NCBI GenBank assembly: GCA_947305065.1
Contig: CAMZCT010000001.1
Location: 1 to 64,000, forward strand
Direction of reading: 5' to 3'
DNA length: 64,000 nucleotides
Source: an uncultured Mycoplasmatota bacterium
Lineage (GTDB): Bacteria > Bacillota_I > Bacilli_A > RF39 > UBA660
Shown here: positions 1-9,337 of the stretch, one piece after another
Numbering within the stretch: the stretch's first letter is position 1
Layout: each line of letters opens with the position of its first letter
The notes under the pieces: generated by a model
The model's database searches: none
Told to the model about the DNA's origin: nothing
Seen by the model: the letters and a program-made list of their open reading frames with translations, nothing else
Program-made: the position numbers and the translations under genes

Positions 1-105
1 TAAGAATATAATTTCAATAGTTTTCTTATTAACAGGAATAAAAACATTGTATCTTGTTTCTATACTAGGTACTATTAAATCTACACAGACCTTATTATTG
101 TTCAT
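1..105 (-). CDS. YukD/EsaB-like ubiquitin-fold protein, N-terminal part only
   Basis: The reading frame is open from an ATG at 105 down to the window edge, so only about 35 residues are seen (begins MNNNKVCVDLIVPS). A good SD (AAAAGGAG) lies 6 bases before the ATG. The pattern (hydrophobic strand, short turn, second strand, then a helix start) looks like the start of YukD/EsaB, the small ubiquitin-like component of Firmicute type VII secretion. The nearby EssC gene supports this. The assignment rests on a very short fragment and on context. Confidence 0.45.
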   Translation of the reverse strand, partial: MNNNKVCVDLIVPSIETRYNVFIPVNKKTIEIIFL

Positions 106-231
106 AATAACACTCCTTTTTGTAGATTTAAGAATATATTGATTAGTACACCAAATTGTATTCCCCCGATTTTAACTATTCACTACACTCTTATACCATA
201 ATTTTACTCTAATGAACTTTTAAAGTCAATG

Positions 232-267
232 AAAAAGAGGAAATTCCTTTACTCTATCCTCTTTTTT
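232..267 (-). terminator. Rho-independent terminator of the TPR glycosyltransferase gene
   Basis: A 10-bp stem (232-241 with 258-267) is followed on the minus strand by a T-rich stretch. The stop codon at 254-256 lies in the loop, a compact arrangement that recurs across this window. Confidence 0.7.
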
Positions 268-1351
268 CTCTTATTTTTTTTTCATATATATTTCTGTTTT
301 CTAATAATCTTTCGTCTCCAGGGTGTGATTCTATTATTTTATCTAGCATTTCAAGGGCTTTTTCATAGTCTTCTAAGTAATAGTAGGCTAAAGACATATA
401 GTCATAGATTGTTCCATCAAAACTGGATGCATCATTTATTATTCCAGGATTCTTAACAGTTATACTCAAAGCTTTTTCACCCATTTCGATAGCTTTTTCA
501 TACTTCCCTGTCTTGTAATAAATAATCATCAATTCAACATATACGTCCCTGTTTTTAGGTAATTCATCAGCAGATAGATTAGCCCATATACGAGCTTTAT
601 CATATTCGCCAATCATTCTGTGGCTCTTAGCCATATAGTACAATATTTTAGCTCTTTCGGGACGATAACTTAAATTCTTAATGTTTAAATATTGACGACA
701 AATTCTAATAGCATCTTCGTAGCGACCTCTATTAACATATTCTCTAGCTAAGAGATTGGTGTTTCTTGTATCATCAGGATGCCCTTTTACTCTTTCTTCT
801 AGTAAGTCTAAATAGAATTCTCTTGATTTATCATGATCCGGTTTATGAATAATTTTTAATTCATCATTTTTAATATAGTGATAGTTATCGCCAGTATATT
901 TTAATACTTCATGAATTGGATATTTCCATTTAAAGTTATGACGTGAATGAATGTGGTCATTATAAAAGGCAATAATTGGATTATTTTTTTCGTCAACTGA
1001 ATATAAATATTCATAACGCATTTGACACGTATCTTTTTGCCAATTATCTTTTATTATTTTAACAAAACCAGGTTGAATTAAATCGTCTAAATCCAAGCAG
1101 ATACAAACGTCCATGTCTTCTGGTACAAATTTTAAAGAATCATTACGAGCTTTATCAAAATGAAATTTTTTGTATGTTCTTTTGTGAACTATAGCTCCTC
1201 TTTTTTTAAATAATTCAATAGTATTATCCGTTGAGCCCGTGTCAAGTATGTAAACTTTATCTATTTCATTTTCTAAAGTATCCATAAATCTATCTACAAA
1301 TTTTGATTCGTTTTTACATATTGCATAAACACATATCTTTAAGTCTTCCAT
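254..1351 (-). CDS. Family 2 glycosyltransferase with C-terminal TPR repeats
   Basis: This 365-residue cytosolic protein starts with a GT-A glycosyltransferase fold. It shows the family-2 opening (ICVYAICKNE), the nucleotide-binding DTGSTDNT at about residues 37-44 and a metal-binding DLDD at about 87-90. The C-terminal half (about 190-365) is helical, with repeated A/G-L-Y spacing typical of TPRs (e.g. YMAKSHRMIGEYDKA, YYLEDYEKALEML). Enzymes of this plan transfer sugars from nucleotide-sugars to glycans or peptides; the acceptor is unknown. It lies between essC and the YukD-like start, so it may modify a secreted or surface product; that is inference. Confidence 0.8.
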   Translation of the reverse strand: MEDLKICVYAICKNESKFVDRFMDTLENEIDKVYILDTGSTDNTIELFKKRGAIVHKRTYKKFHFDKARNDSLKFVPEDMDVCICLDLDDLIQPGFVKIIKDNWQKDTCQMRYEYLYSVDEKNNPIIAFYNDHIHSRHNFKWKYPIHEVLKYTGDNYHYIKNDELKIIHKPDHDKSREFYLDLLEERVKGHPDDTRNTNLLAREYVNRGRYEDAIRICRQYLNIKNLSYRPERAKILYYMAKSHRMIGEYDKARIWANLSADELPKNRDVYVELMIIYYKTGKYEKAIEMGEKALSITVKNPGIINDASSFDGTIYDYMSLAYYYLEDYEKALEMLDKIIESHPGDERLLENRNIYEKKIREKRG

Positions 1352-1397
1352 TCTTATGCACCTTATTTCTTGGTAGTTTTATTATATAATAATTTTT

Positions 1398-1432
1398 TTA
1401 AAACTAAAAGATTGTAACGTTGTTACAATCTT
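1398..1432 (-). terminator. Terminator after essC
   Basis: A perfect 11-bp stem (1408-1418 with 1422-1432) and 3-base loop are followed on the minus strand by a T-rich tract. The essC stop codon (1431-1433) overlaps the base of the stem. Confidence 0.8.
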
Positions 1433-4400
1433 ATAATGTTTCATATTCTTCTTCACCAGGTTCTGTAATAAGTTTAACTAGTACAGTGGTTGTACCATCT
1501 ACGTAGTAACCAAAGTCATCAGGTATTTTAGCTGCTAGTACTCTAGTACTTAGAGTAGACTTAAGAGTAAATTGTGTTCCTAAGCCATTTCCAATCCAAA
1601 TACCTCTAGTTCCATTAAACAATCCTTTATACCAAGCTTCGAATTCTTGTTTTTTGATGTTATCAACACCATCTATAAAGACGAAATATACTTTTGGCAT
1701 TGCTTTAATTTTGTTTATAACATCAGCAAATAAAGCATTAAATTCAGAACCTAATAGAGCTTTGAATTTATCTATACCAACAATAACACATACATATTGT
1801 CCATAAGTTGATATAGCGTTTTCATCAAATCCTCCTTGTTCAAAATCAGAATACATCTTACTTATTAGTTCAGAGAAGGTCTTGAAATTAACCGGAAGAT
1901 TAGAATCATAATACGATACTTGAGAAGCATACATATTTAATTCTTTTTCAGCATCAAATACATATACATTTTTATTCAAGGTATCAGCTAGTTGTTTAAT
2001 CATCATGTTAGAGAATGTTTTTAATATTGGTAACTCTAAACCAGTGATTATATGACCCATATTCTTAGTAATATCAATAGTTCTAACTTCAAGTGATTCT
2101 TTTTCGATACCAATAGGGAATGATGTTAAACCATTTGATGAACCAGAACATTCGGTAATTGATACTACTTCTGGTAATACTGGTATCTTTGGAGCATTAA
2201 CTTTATATTTAGTAGCAAGGTCTTTAATCTTTTCAGTTACAAAAGCATTAAGACTTTCTTTTTCAGTTGGTACAGCACTTTGGAATTCGTATATATCGTC
2301 TAGACGACATAATCCACGACCAGAAATGTTAGCAGGAACTAGCTTAGTTCTAGCAAGTAATGCAGAATAGTCATATTTATCAGCCATTTGTAATGTTAAA
2401 TGGTTAGGTAAGTATTGTGCTAGTTTACTTCTGATTCCGTTAGATGATGAACAACTGAAGATGAAGTATACTCCATATTTTTGACAGTCACGAGTTATAG
2501 TAACTAAAACATCAAATAATGCATCACCAAAGTTTTCATTAAATAATTCAAATCCATTTATGACTACTACTATATTAGGTAGTATTTTTCCACTACTTTT
2601 ACAATAAGATATAAAATCTCCACCAAAATCAGCGAATAATTTCTTTCTTGCTTCAACAGTAGTAGAAATTAACTTGAATAAGTTCATAATCTTATCAGTA
2701 TCGTTTTGAAGTACAACATCACCTACTTGTGGTGCTTTACGATACATTCTTAAGGTCTCTGAACCAAAATCTAGTAAGTACATATTTAACTCTTCAGGTC
2801 GATATGTTGTAATACAAGAATAAACAATACTATTAATTAATTCATCTTTACCACTATCGGCAACACCATATATAATCCAGTTACCATTTTTAGTTATTGG
2901 TAAAGTTAATAAACCTTGTAATTGTTTTTCTGGTGCATCATATTCACCTATTACAGGGTTAATATCACAATCAACCTTTTTAAATTCATATTTTTCTTTT
3001 AAACCATCAATATATATAACTGCTGGTAAGGCATTAAGCCATAATTGTTTAACATGAATATTTTCTTTCTTAGCTATTTCAACTAAGTATTTCATTATGT
3101 TTGGTAATTCTTCACCCTTTAGAACTCCGACAGCATTGTTTTTGCCGTCATCAACGGTTTTAAATGGTGTACCTATGTAATTAACAAAAGCGATTGAATT
3201 ATCTACTTTCTTTTTACGAACATCTGATTCGTAATATGGTGCTCCAGTCCAAGCAGATTGTCCTAAAGCAAAGTATTCATCATAACCTACTTGTAAGAAG
3301 AAACGACCAGTTTCTTTAATTGAAGCAGCATCAGGTCTTTTAATCATTTCCTGACTATCTGTTCTATCTTGAACTTTTAAACATATTTTAAACTTAGAGT
3401 TTGACCATATTTGATCATTAACAACACCACTAGGTTTCTGAGTTGCAAGAATCAAGTGAACACCAAGTGAACGACCGATACGGGCAGTTGAGATAAGTTC
3501 ATCCATAAAATCTGGTTGTTGAGCTTTCAACTCAGCAAACTCATCGGAAATGATAAACAAGTGTGAAATTGGTTTTTGAACTTGACCATTACGATAATAT
3601 CTTTGATATTTATAAATATCGATTGTTGATTCTCCAACGGCATCACGAGCTTTATTAAATTCCGCTTGACGACGTTTCAACTCACTCTGTAAAGATGCAA
3701 GTGAACGATTTATTTCATTAACATCCAAGTTGGTAATTGTACCAGCTAGATGTGGTAGTTTTAATCCTGTTTCTCTGTTTTCAAAAGCACCAGCTAAACC
3801 TCCACCTTTGTAGTCGATTAATACAAATTGTACCTCATCTGGATGGTAGTTAATTGCCATACTTAAAATAAAGGTGATGATAAATTCTGATTTACCTGAA
3901 CCAGTCATACCAGCAATCAAACCATGTGGTCCGTGATACTTTTCATGTAGGTCTAATTTAAATAAATCTCCATACTCATTAACTCCTATTGGAGCAGCTA
4001 AAGAGTTGATAGGATTATTATCTTTCCATCTATTTAAGGCATTTAATTGATTTACGTTAGAAACATTATACATTTCCAAGAAAGTATATGTTACTGGTAA
4101 AACATATTTACCACCATTTAAAGGTATTGGAATATTAGATACAACAAATGAATATTTATCTAAAGATCCAAACATAAAGTCAGGTATAAAGTTTATTTTC
4201 TTTTCATCAATTAATACTTTTTCGAATACTCCACCACTCTTTTCATCAACAGAGATAAAGTGTTCTACTTCGTTTGGTAAAGAGTTCAAACGATCAGTAC
4301 AGATTATCAAACTAATACCTAGATATCCTTCTGATTCGATAATATTTCTTATAATACTAACATTACGAACGGCATCTATGTCATCAGTTATTATTACATA

Positions 4401-6086
4401 ACGACAAGGTAATTTAGGTACTTCTTTATTGCCACCAATGGTACTTTTATTACTCTCAGCTTCATCTTTTAACATAGCTAGTAATTCTTCAAAGTAAGAA
4501 CTAATTTGAGAAATATCATCGCTATTAGTACCAAAGAATCTGATTGTTTTTTGATCATCCCAAAAATATGGAGAATCAATAATATCTTTCCAATATTTAG
4601 TATTTCTATCATTTGTAAAAACTGCTATTTTTAGAGTATCGTAGCCATGGAAAGCCATCATTTGTAATAATAAGCCTTTTAAGAATGGGTTTAATACATT
4701 TTTAGCACCAATTAAACCTGTAACATACTTTTCTTGAAATGAATATGTTACGGGAACATTGTCCAACATTTTTGTTTCTTTTTCTAAATCTCTTAAATAA
4801 CCCATTAGGTTATCTTCATCTTCCATAGAAAAGTGTTCAGCAGGATATGTAACTTTAAAGAACGGTGGTATTGAACCAATGCCTAATCTTAATGATAAGA
4901 AATCATAATCATCAAGATTCTTTTCCCATAAGTTACGTTTTTTATAAAGAATTATGTCTGCAACTTCTTTTAAAGGAATATATTTTTCGATAAGAATTTG
5001 TTGTTCTCTTTTTATTTCCGTTAAGAATTCTTCTCTTTTTCGATCGATATAAGCACTATATGTTGCTTGTCTTTTTCTTTCATAAACTTTCTTTTGATGT
5101 TTAGTATAGACTTTGGTTGCTAACGGAAGGAATAACATTGTTAATAACATAACTCCAGCAGTTATCAATGATGGTAAAGCTTGAGCTAATGTCATATCGG
5201 GATTGTTAAATAAAGTAATTAAAGTTGTAACACCAGTAGTAACAGATGTCATACCTGTCATTAACATAGTACCCATTTGTAACATAGCTGGCATTTCTTC
5301 TTTGTTTTGAGCACTAGGTGGTGGATCTATTACTAATGTTTTTTCTTCTATTCTTTCATCAAAACGAGGTGGTTTTAAGAAGTAATCTTCTTTACTATAC
5401 ATATCGATTTGAGGATCAGGTTCTTTTGATATTTGTGAATAATCTAAACTAGATACTATTCTGGTAGTAAAGAATTTTGCATCATATTTAACTAGTTTAT
5501 TAGGATTATTCATATAAAAAATATCTCTTATTAAAGATAATTTGAATCCTAAAATAAAGATAGTATCCCCATATTCTAATTCTTCTGCTTCTGTTAATAC
5601 TCCATTAACATACATAGGAATTTGGGGATTTAAGTTAAAAATGGTGTATACTCCTTCGTTATAATTAAGTTTTAATTGGTTACGAGCAAAACCATTTTGT
5701 TCATAAGAAATAATATTATTGAAAGCAGCAGTATAGTCTTTCGCTATGTTATTACCAATGTACCAACTGCTATTATTTTCTAAAGTTATATTTAATTGTA
5801 TAGAGTTTTCATCATAAATTGGGCAGACATAAATAACATAAGAATCTCCTGTTGTAGTATTCTTAATGGTATAAAACTTTTCTTCTTCGATATGAACATC
5901 TGTTAACGGATTACCATTTCTAAAGATTTTCATATCACTATTACTTTTTAAAACCCAAGCCCCATCAACGGCTTCGATGTTAACTAGATTTTCTTTTTCT
6001 GAATTAACTACCCAGTAATTACCATATACTTCACTTGGCAAAATAAGTTCTACCAGTTTAGTTTCATCCATAAGTACTACTTTCAT
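1431..6086 (-). CDS. essC: Type VII secretion ATPase EssC
   Basis: This 1551-residue FtsK/SpoIIIE-type ATPase is the motor of the Firmicute type VII (ESS/Yuk) export system. Residues 1-190 look like the two FHA-like N-terminal domains of EssC. A hydrophobic pair follows at about 268-322. The first ATPase domain has Walker A GMTGSGKSE (about 725-733) and Walker B FIISDEF (about 844-850). The second has a weaker P-loop GVADSGKDE (about 1075-1083) and the third (about 1345) has lost the lysine-serine signature, as usual for EssC. The length is typical. The start is ATG 6086 with its own promoter, and a terminator separates it from the upstream WXG-like gene. The enzyme should sit in the membrane and drive export of WXG100/LXG proteins such as that neighbour. 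Confidence 0.95.
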   Translation of the reverse strand: MKVVLMDETKLVELILPSEVYGNYWVVNSEKENLVNIEAVDGAWVLKSNSDMKIFRNGNPLTDVHIEEEKFYTIKNTTTGDSYVIYVCPIYDENSIQLNITLENNSSWYIGNNIAKDYTAAFNNIISYEQNGFARNQLKLNYNEGVYTIFNLNPQIPMYVNGVLTEAEELEYGDTIFILGFKLSLIRDIFYMNNPNKLVKYDAKFFTTRIVSSLDYSQISKEPDPQIDMYSKEDYFLKPPRFDERIEEKTLVIDPPPSAQNKEEMPAMLQMGTMLMTGMTSVTTGVTTLITLFNNPDMTLAQALPSLITAGVMLLTMLFLPLATKVYTKHQKKVYERKRQATYSAYIDRKREEFLTEIKREQQILIEKYIPLKEVADIILYKKRNLWEKNLDDYDFLSLRLGIGSIPPFFKVTYPAEHFSMEDEDNLMGYLRDLEKETKMLDNVPVTYSFQEKYVTGLIGAKNVLNPFLKGLLLQMMAFHGYDTLKIAVFTNDRNTKYWKDIIDSPYFWDDQKTIRFFGTNSDDISQISSYFEELLAMLKDEAESNKSTIGGNKEVPKLPCRYVIITDDIDAVRNVSIIRNIIESEGYLGISLIICTDRLNSLPNEVEHFISVDEKSGGVFEKVLIDEKKINFIPDFMFGSLDKYSFVVSNIPIPLNGGKYVLPVTYTFLEMYNVSNVNQLNALNRWKDNNPINSLAAPIGVNEYGDLFKLDLHEKYHGPHGLIAGMTGSGKSEFIITFILSMAINYHPDEVQFVLIDYKGGGLAGAFENRETGLKLPHLAGTITNLDVNEINRSLASLQSELKRRQAEFNKARDAVGESTIDIYKYQRYYRNGQVQKPISHLFIISDEFAELKAQQPDFMDELISTARIGRSLGVHLILATQKPSGVVNDQIWSNSKFKICLKVQDRTDSQEMIKRPDAASIKETGRFFLQVGYDEYFALGQSAWTGAPYYESDVRKKKVDNSIAFVNYIGTPFKTVDDGKNNAVGVLKGEELPNIMKYLVEIAKKENIHVKQLWLNALPAVIYIDGLKEKYEFKKVDCDINPVIGEYDAPEKQLQGLLTLPITKNGNWIIYGVADSGKDELINSIVYSCITTYRPEELNMYLLDFGSETLRMYRKAPQVGDVVLQNDTDKIMNLFKLISTTVEARKKLFADFGGDFISYCKSSGKILPNIVVVINGFELFNENFGDALFDVLVTITRDCQKYGVYFIFSCSSSNGIRSKLAQYLPNHLTLQMADKYDYSALLARTKLVPANISGRGLCRLDDIYEFQSAVPTEKESLNAFVTEKIKDLATKYKVNAPKIPVLPEVVSITECSGSSNGLTSFPIGIEKESLEVRTIDITKNMGHIITGLELPILKTFSNMMIKQLADTLNKNVYVFDAEKELNMYASQVSYYDSNLPVNFKTFSELISKMYSDFEQGGFDENAISTYGQYVCVIVGIDKFKALLGSEFNALFADVINKIKAMPKVYFVFIDGVDNIKKQEFEAWYKGLFNGTRGIWIGNGLGTQFTLKSTLSTRVLAAKIPDDFGYYVDGTTTVLVKLITEPGEEEYETL

Positions 6087-6114
6087 CTAGCCCACTTCCC
6101 TTATTATATATAAA

Positions 6115-6143
6115 ATTATAACTTAAATGTCTTTTATTTACAA
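6115..6143 (-). promoter_or_regulatory. Promoter of essC
   Basis: TTGTAA (6138-6143), a 17-base spacer and TATAAT (6115-6120) read on the minus strand toward essC. It lies just past the terminator of the preceding gene, so essC can be expressed independently of it. Confidence 0.65.
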
Positions 6144-6148
6144 TAGAA

Positions 6149-6170
6149 AAGATAGATAAAAATCTATCTT
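6149..6170 (-). terminator. Terminator after the WXG-like/phosphodiester glycosidase gene
   Basis: The 9-bp stem AAGATAGAT/ATCTATCTT (6149-6157 with 6162-6170) has a 4-base loop. It abuts the stop codon and precedes the essC promoter. Confidence 0.65.
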
Positions 6171-7653
6171 ATGCCTTAACTCCGATACCATCTATTACAG
6201 GTCTTTCACCACTGCTATCAGTAGGATTGTTGATAACTCGACCGTTAGCATATAAGGTAACACTACCACCCATATCCATACTCTTAGCCCAAACACATCC
6301 TTTGCTTCTTAAGTATTCGGCAGCTGATTTGGTTGTTGTATAACCTGTTAATACATATATTTCTCCACTTGCCGTTTGACCAATAATAGTTCGGTTATAC
6401 GACTTATTCATTTCGCTTACTTCAGCTGAATTTGCTGCTCGAGTAACTTGACCGTTTTCTAATATTGGCATTTGTAAAGATGAATATGTTTCTATAACAC
6501 CCATATTTAATAAGTCTTGAGCCGATGCTCCTTTAGGGGCCGTAAACCATTTTCCATCCCGAGTATAGCATATTTCCATTCCAAGTGAACGTCCAGCGTT
6601 GTGAACAACTTGCCCATTAACAATCGCTATATGATTGTTATTGTAATCTTGTGTACTACCGTTATGTAAATCATAGTGGCTTCCGTTAACGGCCCAAACA
6701 ACACCAGCTTTTTGAGCCATTGAAGAAACTGTTTCTCGGCCATTATTATACCCACCATTAGCTATTATTTTTTCTAATTGACTTGGGTCATTCATTACTA
6801 AGTGGCTTATATAAACAGTATTACCATCGACTTTTTCTTCTGTAACTGTCATAAATAAGTTTTCTGATACATTGCTTTCTATCGCTCTTTTTACTTCATC
6901 TGAATACTTGGCAGTAGCTTCTCCTACTACTGTACTTAACCTTGCTTTAGCTTCTTCTTTAGCTTTCTTTATCTCTTCTTTTTTCTGAGCAACAGTTTTA
7001 GCCGTCTGTTCCAAAGATTCTTTAGCTCTTCTTACTTCAGGACTTTCATAAGAATAATTTTTATCAGATTCTTCATTCTTCTTATTATAAAATTTGGTTC
7101 CAGCACTAGATGTTACTTTCTTTCCTATGTACGCTCCACTTAGTGAATATACTTCTTTTATTGTATTACCATTTTGGTCTGTATAAGTTTTAGTTAAACC
7201 ATTTTCTAAAGATTTATTAATAGTATATTCGGTTCCATCTTCTCCGGTCATAGTGTAAGAGCCACCAATATAGGTTTTTTTAGCCGCATCAGTTTTGAAC
7301 CAACTACTTCTATATTGTTCAGCTACTTTGGCTATATTTTCAATATCTAAATCTTTTACCAAAGCTGTTTCTGTTTCTAAATTACCAAATTTATTTACAG
7401 TACCAGTTACTAGAGCGCTCCAGTTTTCAAAAGTATTCATAAAATCATCTAAGAGTGGCGCGTTAGAATCCCAAGCCGATAATAATTTATCAGCACCGCT
7501 TCCCCACATTGCTTGATTAGGTGAACTTAAAGCTGTAGTAATATCAACACTAGTATCATTATATGTTTTTGCTATGTTTGAAAAAATATCGCCCATTTTG
7601 TTCATAGCAGCTATAACACCGTCTTTGTTAAATAACTCTGTATCATTAGCCAT
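6169..7653 (-). CDS. WXG100-like N-terminus fused to a NAGPA-type phosphodiester glycosidase domain; probable type VII substrate
   Basis: Residues 1-90 form a helix-turn-helix segment with a W-G-S-G turn (about 50-53), like WXG100 export modules; no signal peptide is present. A linker and coiled coil (about 205-250) follow. The C-terminal 210 residues match the phosphodiester glycosidase family (NAGPA, PF09992), with VWAVNGSHYD near 315 and the MDMGGSVTLYANG then GERPVIDGIGV pair near 455-490. NAGPA-type enzymes remove N-acetylglucosamine from phosphodiesters. Position directly upstream of essC suggests the protein is exported by that system and acts on cell-wall or teichoic-type glycan phosphodiesters; target and toxicity are unknown. 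I chose ATG 7653 (SD AGAAGG, 8 bases); an in-frame GTG at 7662 overlaps the SD. Confidence 0.8.
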   Translation of the reverse strand: MANDTELFNKDGVIAAMNKMGDIFSNIAKTYNDTSVDITTALSSPNQAMWGSGADKLLSAWDSNAPLLDDFMNTFENWSALVTGTVNKFGNLETETALVKDLDIENIAKVAEQYRSSWFKTDAAKKTYIGGSYTMTGEDGTEYTINKSLENGLTKTYTDQNGNTIKEVYSLSGAYIGKKVTSSAGTKFYNKKNEESDKNYSYESPEVRRAKESLEQTAKTVAQKKEEIKKAKEEAKARLSTVVGEATAKYSDEVKRAIESNVSENLFMTVTEEKVDGNTVYISHLVMNDPSQLEKIIANGGYNNGRETVSSMAQKAGVVWAVNGSHYDLHNGSTQDYNNNHIAIVNGQVVHNAGRSLGMEICYTRDGKWFTAPKGASAQDLLNMGVIETYSSLQMPILENGQVTRAANSAEVSEMNKSYNRTIIGQTASGEIYVLTGYTTTKSAAEYLRSKGCVWAKSMDMGGSVTLYANGRVINNPTDSSGERPVIDGIGVKA

Positions 7654-7696
7654 AAGCATCACCTTCTTTCTTTTTTATATGATTATTTTAAGGTAT

Positions 7697-8341
7697 TTAC
7701 CTTTTTATTTTTCTAGATATTTTTTTGGCAGCACGTGGTTTTTCTTTTAATCTTTCAAAGCCATAATAGATTATTAATAAACCTATTAGTATATTTAATA
7801 TATTGGATAATATTACTGGGATAAATCGTCCTACTAAAGTCCCTAATCCAGCTACAAAAAATTGAAAAATTATAGTTGCTGATACTAAGCCAAAACAAAA
7901 TACTATTAAATCTTTTTTTCTCATTTTATCTTCTATAATCTTGGTTGTTAAGACACTACCCCAAAACATGATAGTTATAGGGTTTGATAAGGCAAGTAAT
8001 AATCCTTTAATTATTATGTTCTTAGTAGTAGGATTTATATTAATTCCAGGTATTATGTTTATATTAAAGACATTTAGTATAGTGTTTAAACCAAATAGCA
8101 TTAATACAAGTGCTCCAAATAGTTTGAAAATCTTTTTGAATTTTTTATTATTTATTATTTTACTAACACCAACGCATGCTAAAGTTATATATAGGGCATC
8201 AACGAAAGCGATAGTAAATATTAAAGGGATAGTAAATAAGAAGCCATTATTCTTAGAAGTATGAAAAACTAGTAGACACATAGGGCCAATAATTAGTTGT
8301 AAGATCATACCAAATTTTATACCCTCTATGTATTTTCTCAT
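7697..8341 (-). CDS. LysE/RhtB family amino-acid exporter
   Basis: This 214-residue inner-membrane protein has about six transmembrane segments. The family signature appears near the N-terminus (QLIIGPMCLLVF) and again in the middle (LLALSNPITIMFW). LysE-type carriers export amino acids or related small molecules by proton antiport; the substrate cannot be told from sequence. The tail is rich in Lys/Arg. It has its own promoter and ends only about 45 bases before the WXG-like gene with no clear terminator, so read-through into the type VII genes is possible. Confidence 0.85.
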   Translation of the reverse strand: MRKYIEGIKFGMILQLIIGPMCLLVFHTSKNNGFLFTIPLIFTIAFVDALYITLACVGVSKIINNKKFKKIFKLFGALVLMLFGLNTILNVFNINIIPGININPTTKNIIIKGLLLALSNPITIMFWGSVLTTKIIEDKMRKKDLIVFCFGLVSATIIFQFFVAGLGTLVGRFIPVILSNILNILIGLLIIYYGFERLKEKPRAAKKISRKIKR

Positions 8342-8365
8342 TTAATCAGTTCCCCTACTATATAT

Positions 8366-8394
8366 ATTATACTATGATATGTAATTGTCGTAAA
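8366..8394 (-). promoter_or_regulatory. Promoter of the LysE-type exporter
   Basis: TTTACG (8389-8394), a 17-base spacer and TATAAT (8366-8371) stand on the minus strand, followed by an SD (AGGGGA) and the ATG at 8341. Confidence 0.55.
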
Positions 8395-8481
8395 GTGATG
8401 ATTTGAATTATAATATTGGCGATTTGGTTATAATTGATTTAGATTATATGTTTTGGGATTATGAAGAAGAAAAAATTAACA

Positions 8482-8512
8482 AAAAAGATGTAAGAATAAC
8501 TCACATCTTTTT
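8482..8512 (-). terminator. Terminator at the end of the NAD operon
   Basis: A 10-bp stem (8482-8491 with 8503-8512) is followed on the minus strand by T-rich sequence. The nrtR stop codon TGA (8501-8503) sits at the stem base, which confirms TGA as a stop codon here. Confidence 0.75.
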
Positions 8513-9325
8513 ATTATACTTGAATAAGACTGAAGGACGATGTCCTCCACCAGTTTTCATTTTATTAGTTTTTACTACTCGACTAGCAATAATTCTTCTA
8601 AATGCTGGGTCTAATAGTTTTTTACCAAGTATTACTTCATATACTTGTTGTAGTTCACCTAGAGTAAAGTATTCTGGCATCATATTAAAGACTATATCTG
8701 TATATTCTATTTTATTTCTTAGTCTTTCTAATCCGGTTACTATTACTAAAGGATGATCAAATGCTAAGGAATTATTATCTTTTATAACATATTCATATTT
8801 ATTAGTAGTAGATTCTTTTAAGACTTTTGACAATGTAAATAATATTACTTCTTGACCATTATCTAATTCTACTAATATATCTTTATCTCTTTCTTGATAT
8901 TTAGTAACATCAAACCATGAAGCGTTATTATTTAATTTATCATTTAAGCGATTTTTATCTACTAAAGCTATATAAGATGTAGATACTACTCGACAGCGAG
9001 GATCTCTTTTTAAAGAATCAAAAGTGTATAATTGTTCTAAATAAATATTTTCTAAATTGGTTTCTGTTTTGAGAATTCGCTTAGAACAATCTTCTAAAGT
9101 TTCTGTTAAAGGATTTAAGAATCCTCCTGGTAAACACCATTTATCTTTATATGGATAATCAGTTCTTTTAACTAATAATATTGACATCTTTTTAGAAGCA
9201 TTCTTACGATAATTATCTGTGTCTTCTTCTGATACACTTATTAAAAGAATATCTGTTGTCATCGATAATTGTTCAAAGTTTTTAACATTATAAGCTTTTA
9301 AGAATTCTTCTTCACTTTTATGCAT
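8501..9325 (-). CDS. nrtR: NrtR-type transcriptional regulator (degenerate Nudix domain plus winged helix)
   Basis: This 274-residue protein has an N-terminal Nudix fold (about 22-165) and a C-terminal winged helix (about 200-274, with FTLGELQQVYEVILGKKL and a following FRR), the architecture of NrtR, the repressor of NAD metabolism genes that senses ADP-ribose. The Nudix box near residues 67-92 is damaged: GGFLNPL is followed by KRILKTETNL instead of REUxEExGU, so two catalytic glutamates are gone. It probably binds ligand without hydrolysing it. It is the last gene of a NAD salvage operon (nadD, nadE, pncB, nicotinamidase upstream), which strongly supports the assignment and suggests autoregulation. 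Confidence 0.85.
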   Translation of the reverse strand: MHKSEEEFLKAYNVKNFEQLSMTTDILLISVSEEDTDNYRKNASKKMSILLVKRTDYPYKDKWCLPGGFLNPLTETLEDCSKRILKTETNLENIYLEQLYTFDSLKRDPRCRVVSTSYIALVDKNRLNDKLNNNASWFDVTKYQERDKDILVELDNGQEVILFTLSKVLKESTTNKYEYVIKDNNSLAFDHPLVIVTGLERLRNKIEYTDIVFNMMPEYFTLGELQQVYEVILGKKLLDPAFRRIIASRVVKTNKMKTGGGHRPSVLFKYNKKM

Positions 9326-9337
9326 ATCATCACCCTC

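Noticed and set aside
8403-8756. Plus-strand frame opposite nrtR, beginning MNYNIGDLVII
   Set aside because: Starts at TTG with no good SD, and most of it is antisense to nrtR; the first 30 codons look protein-like but could be a short relic at best.
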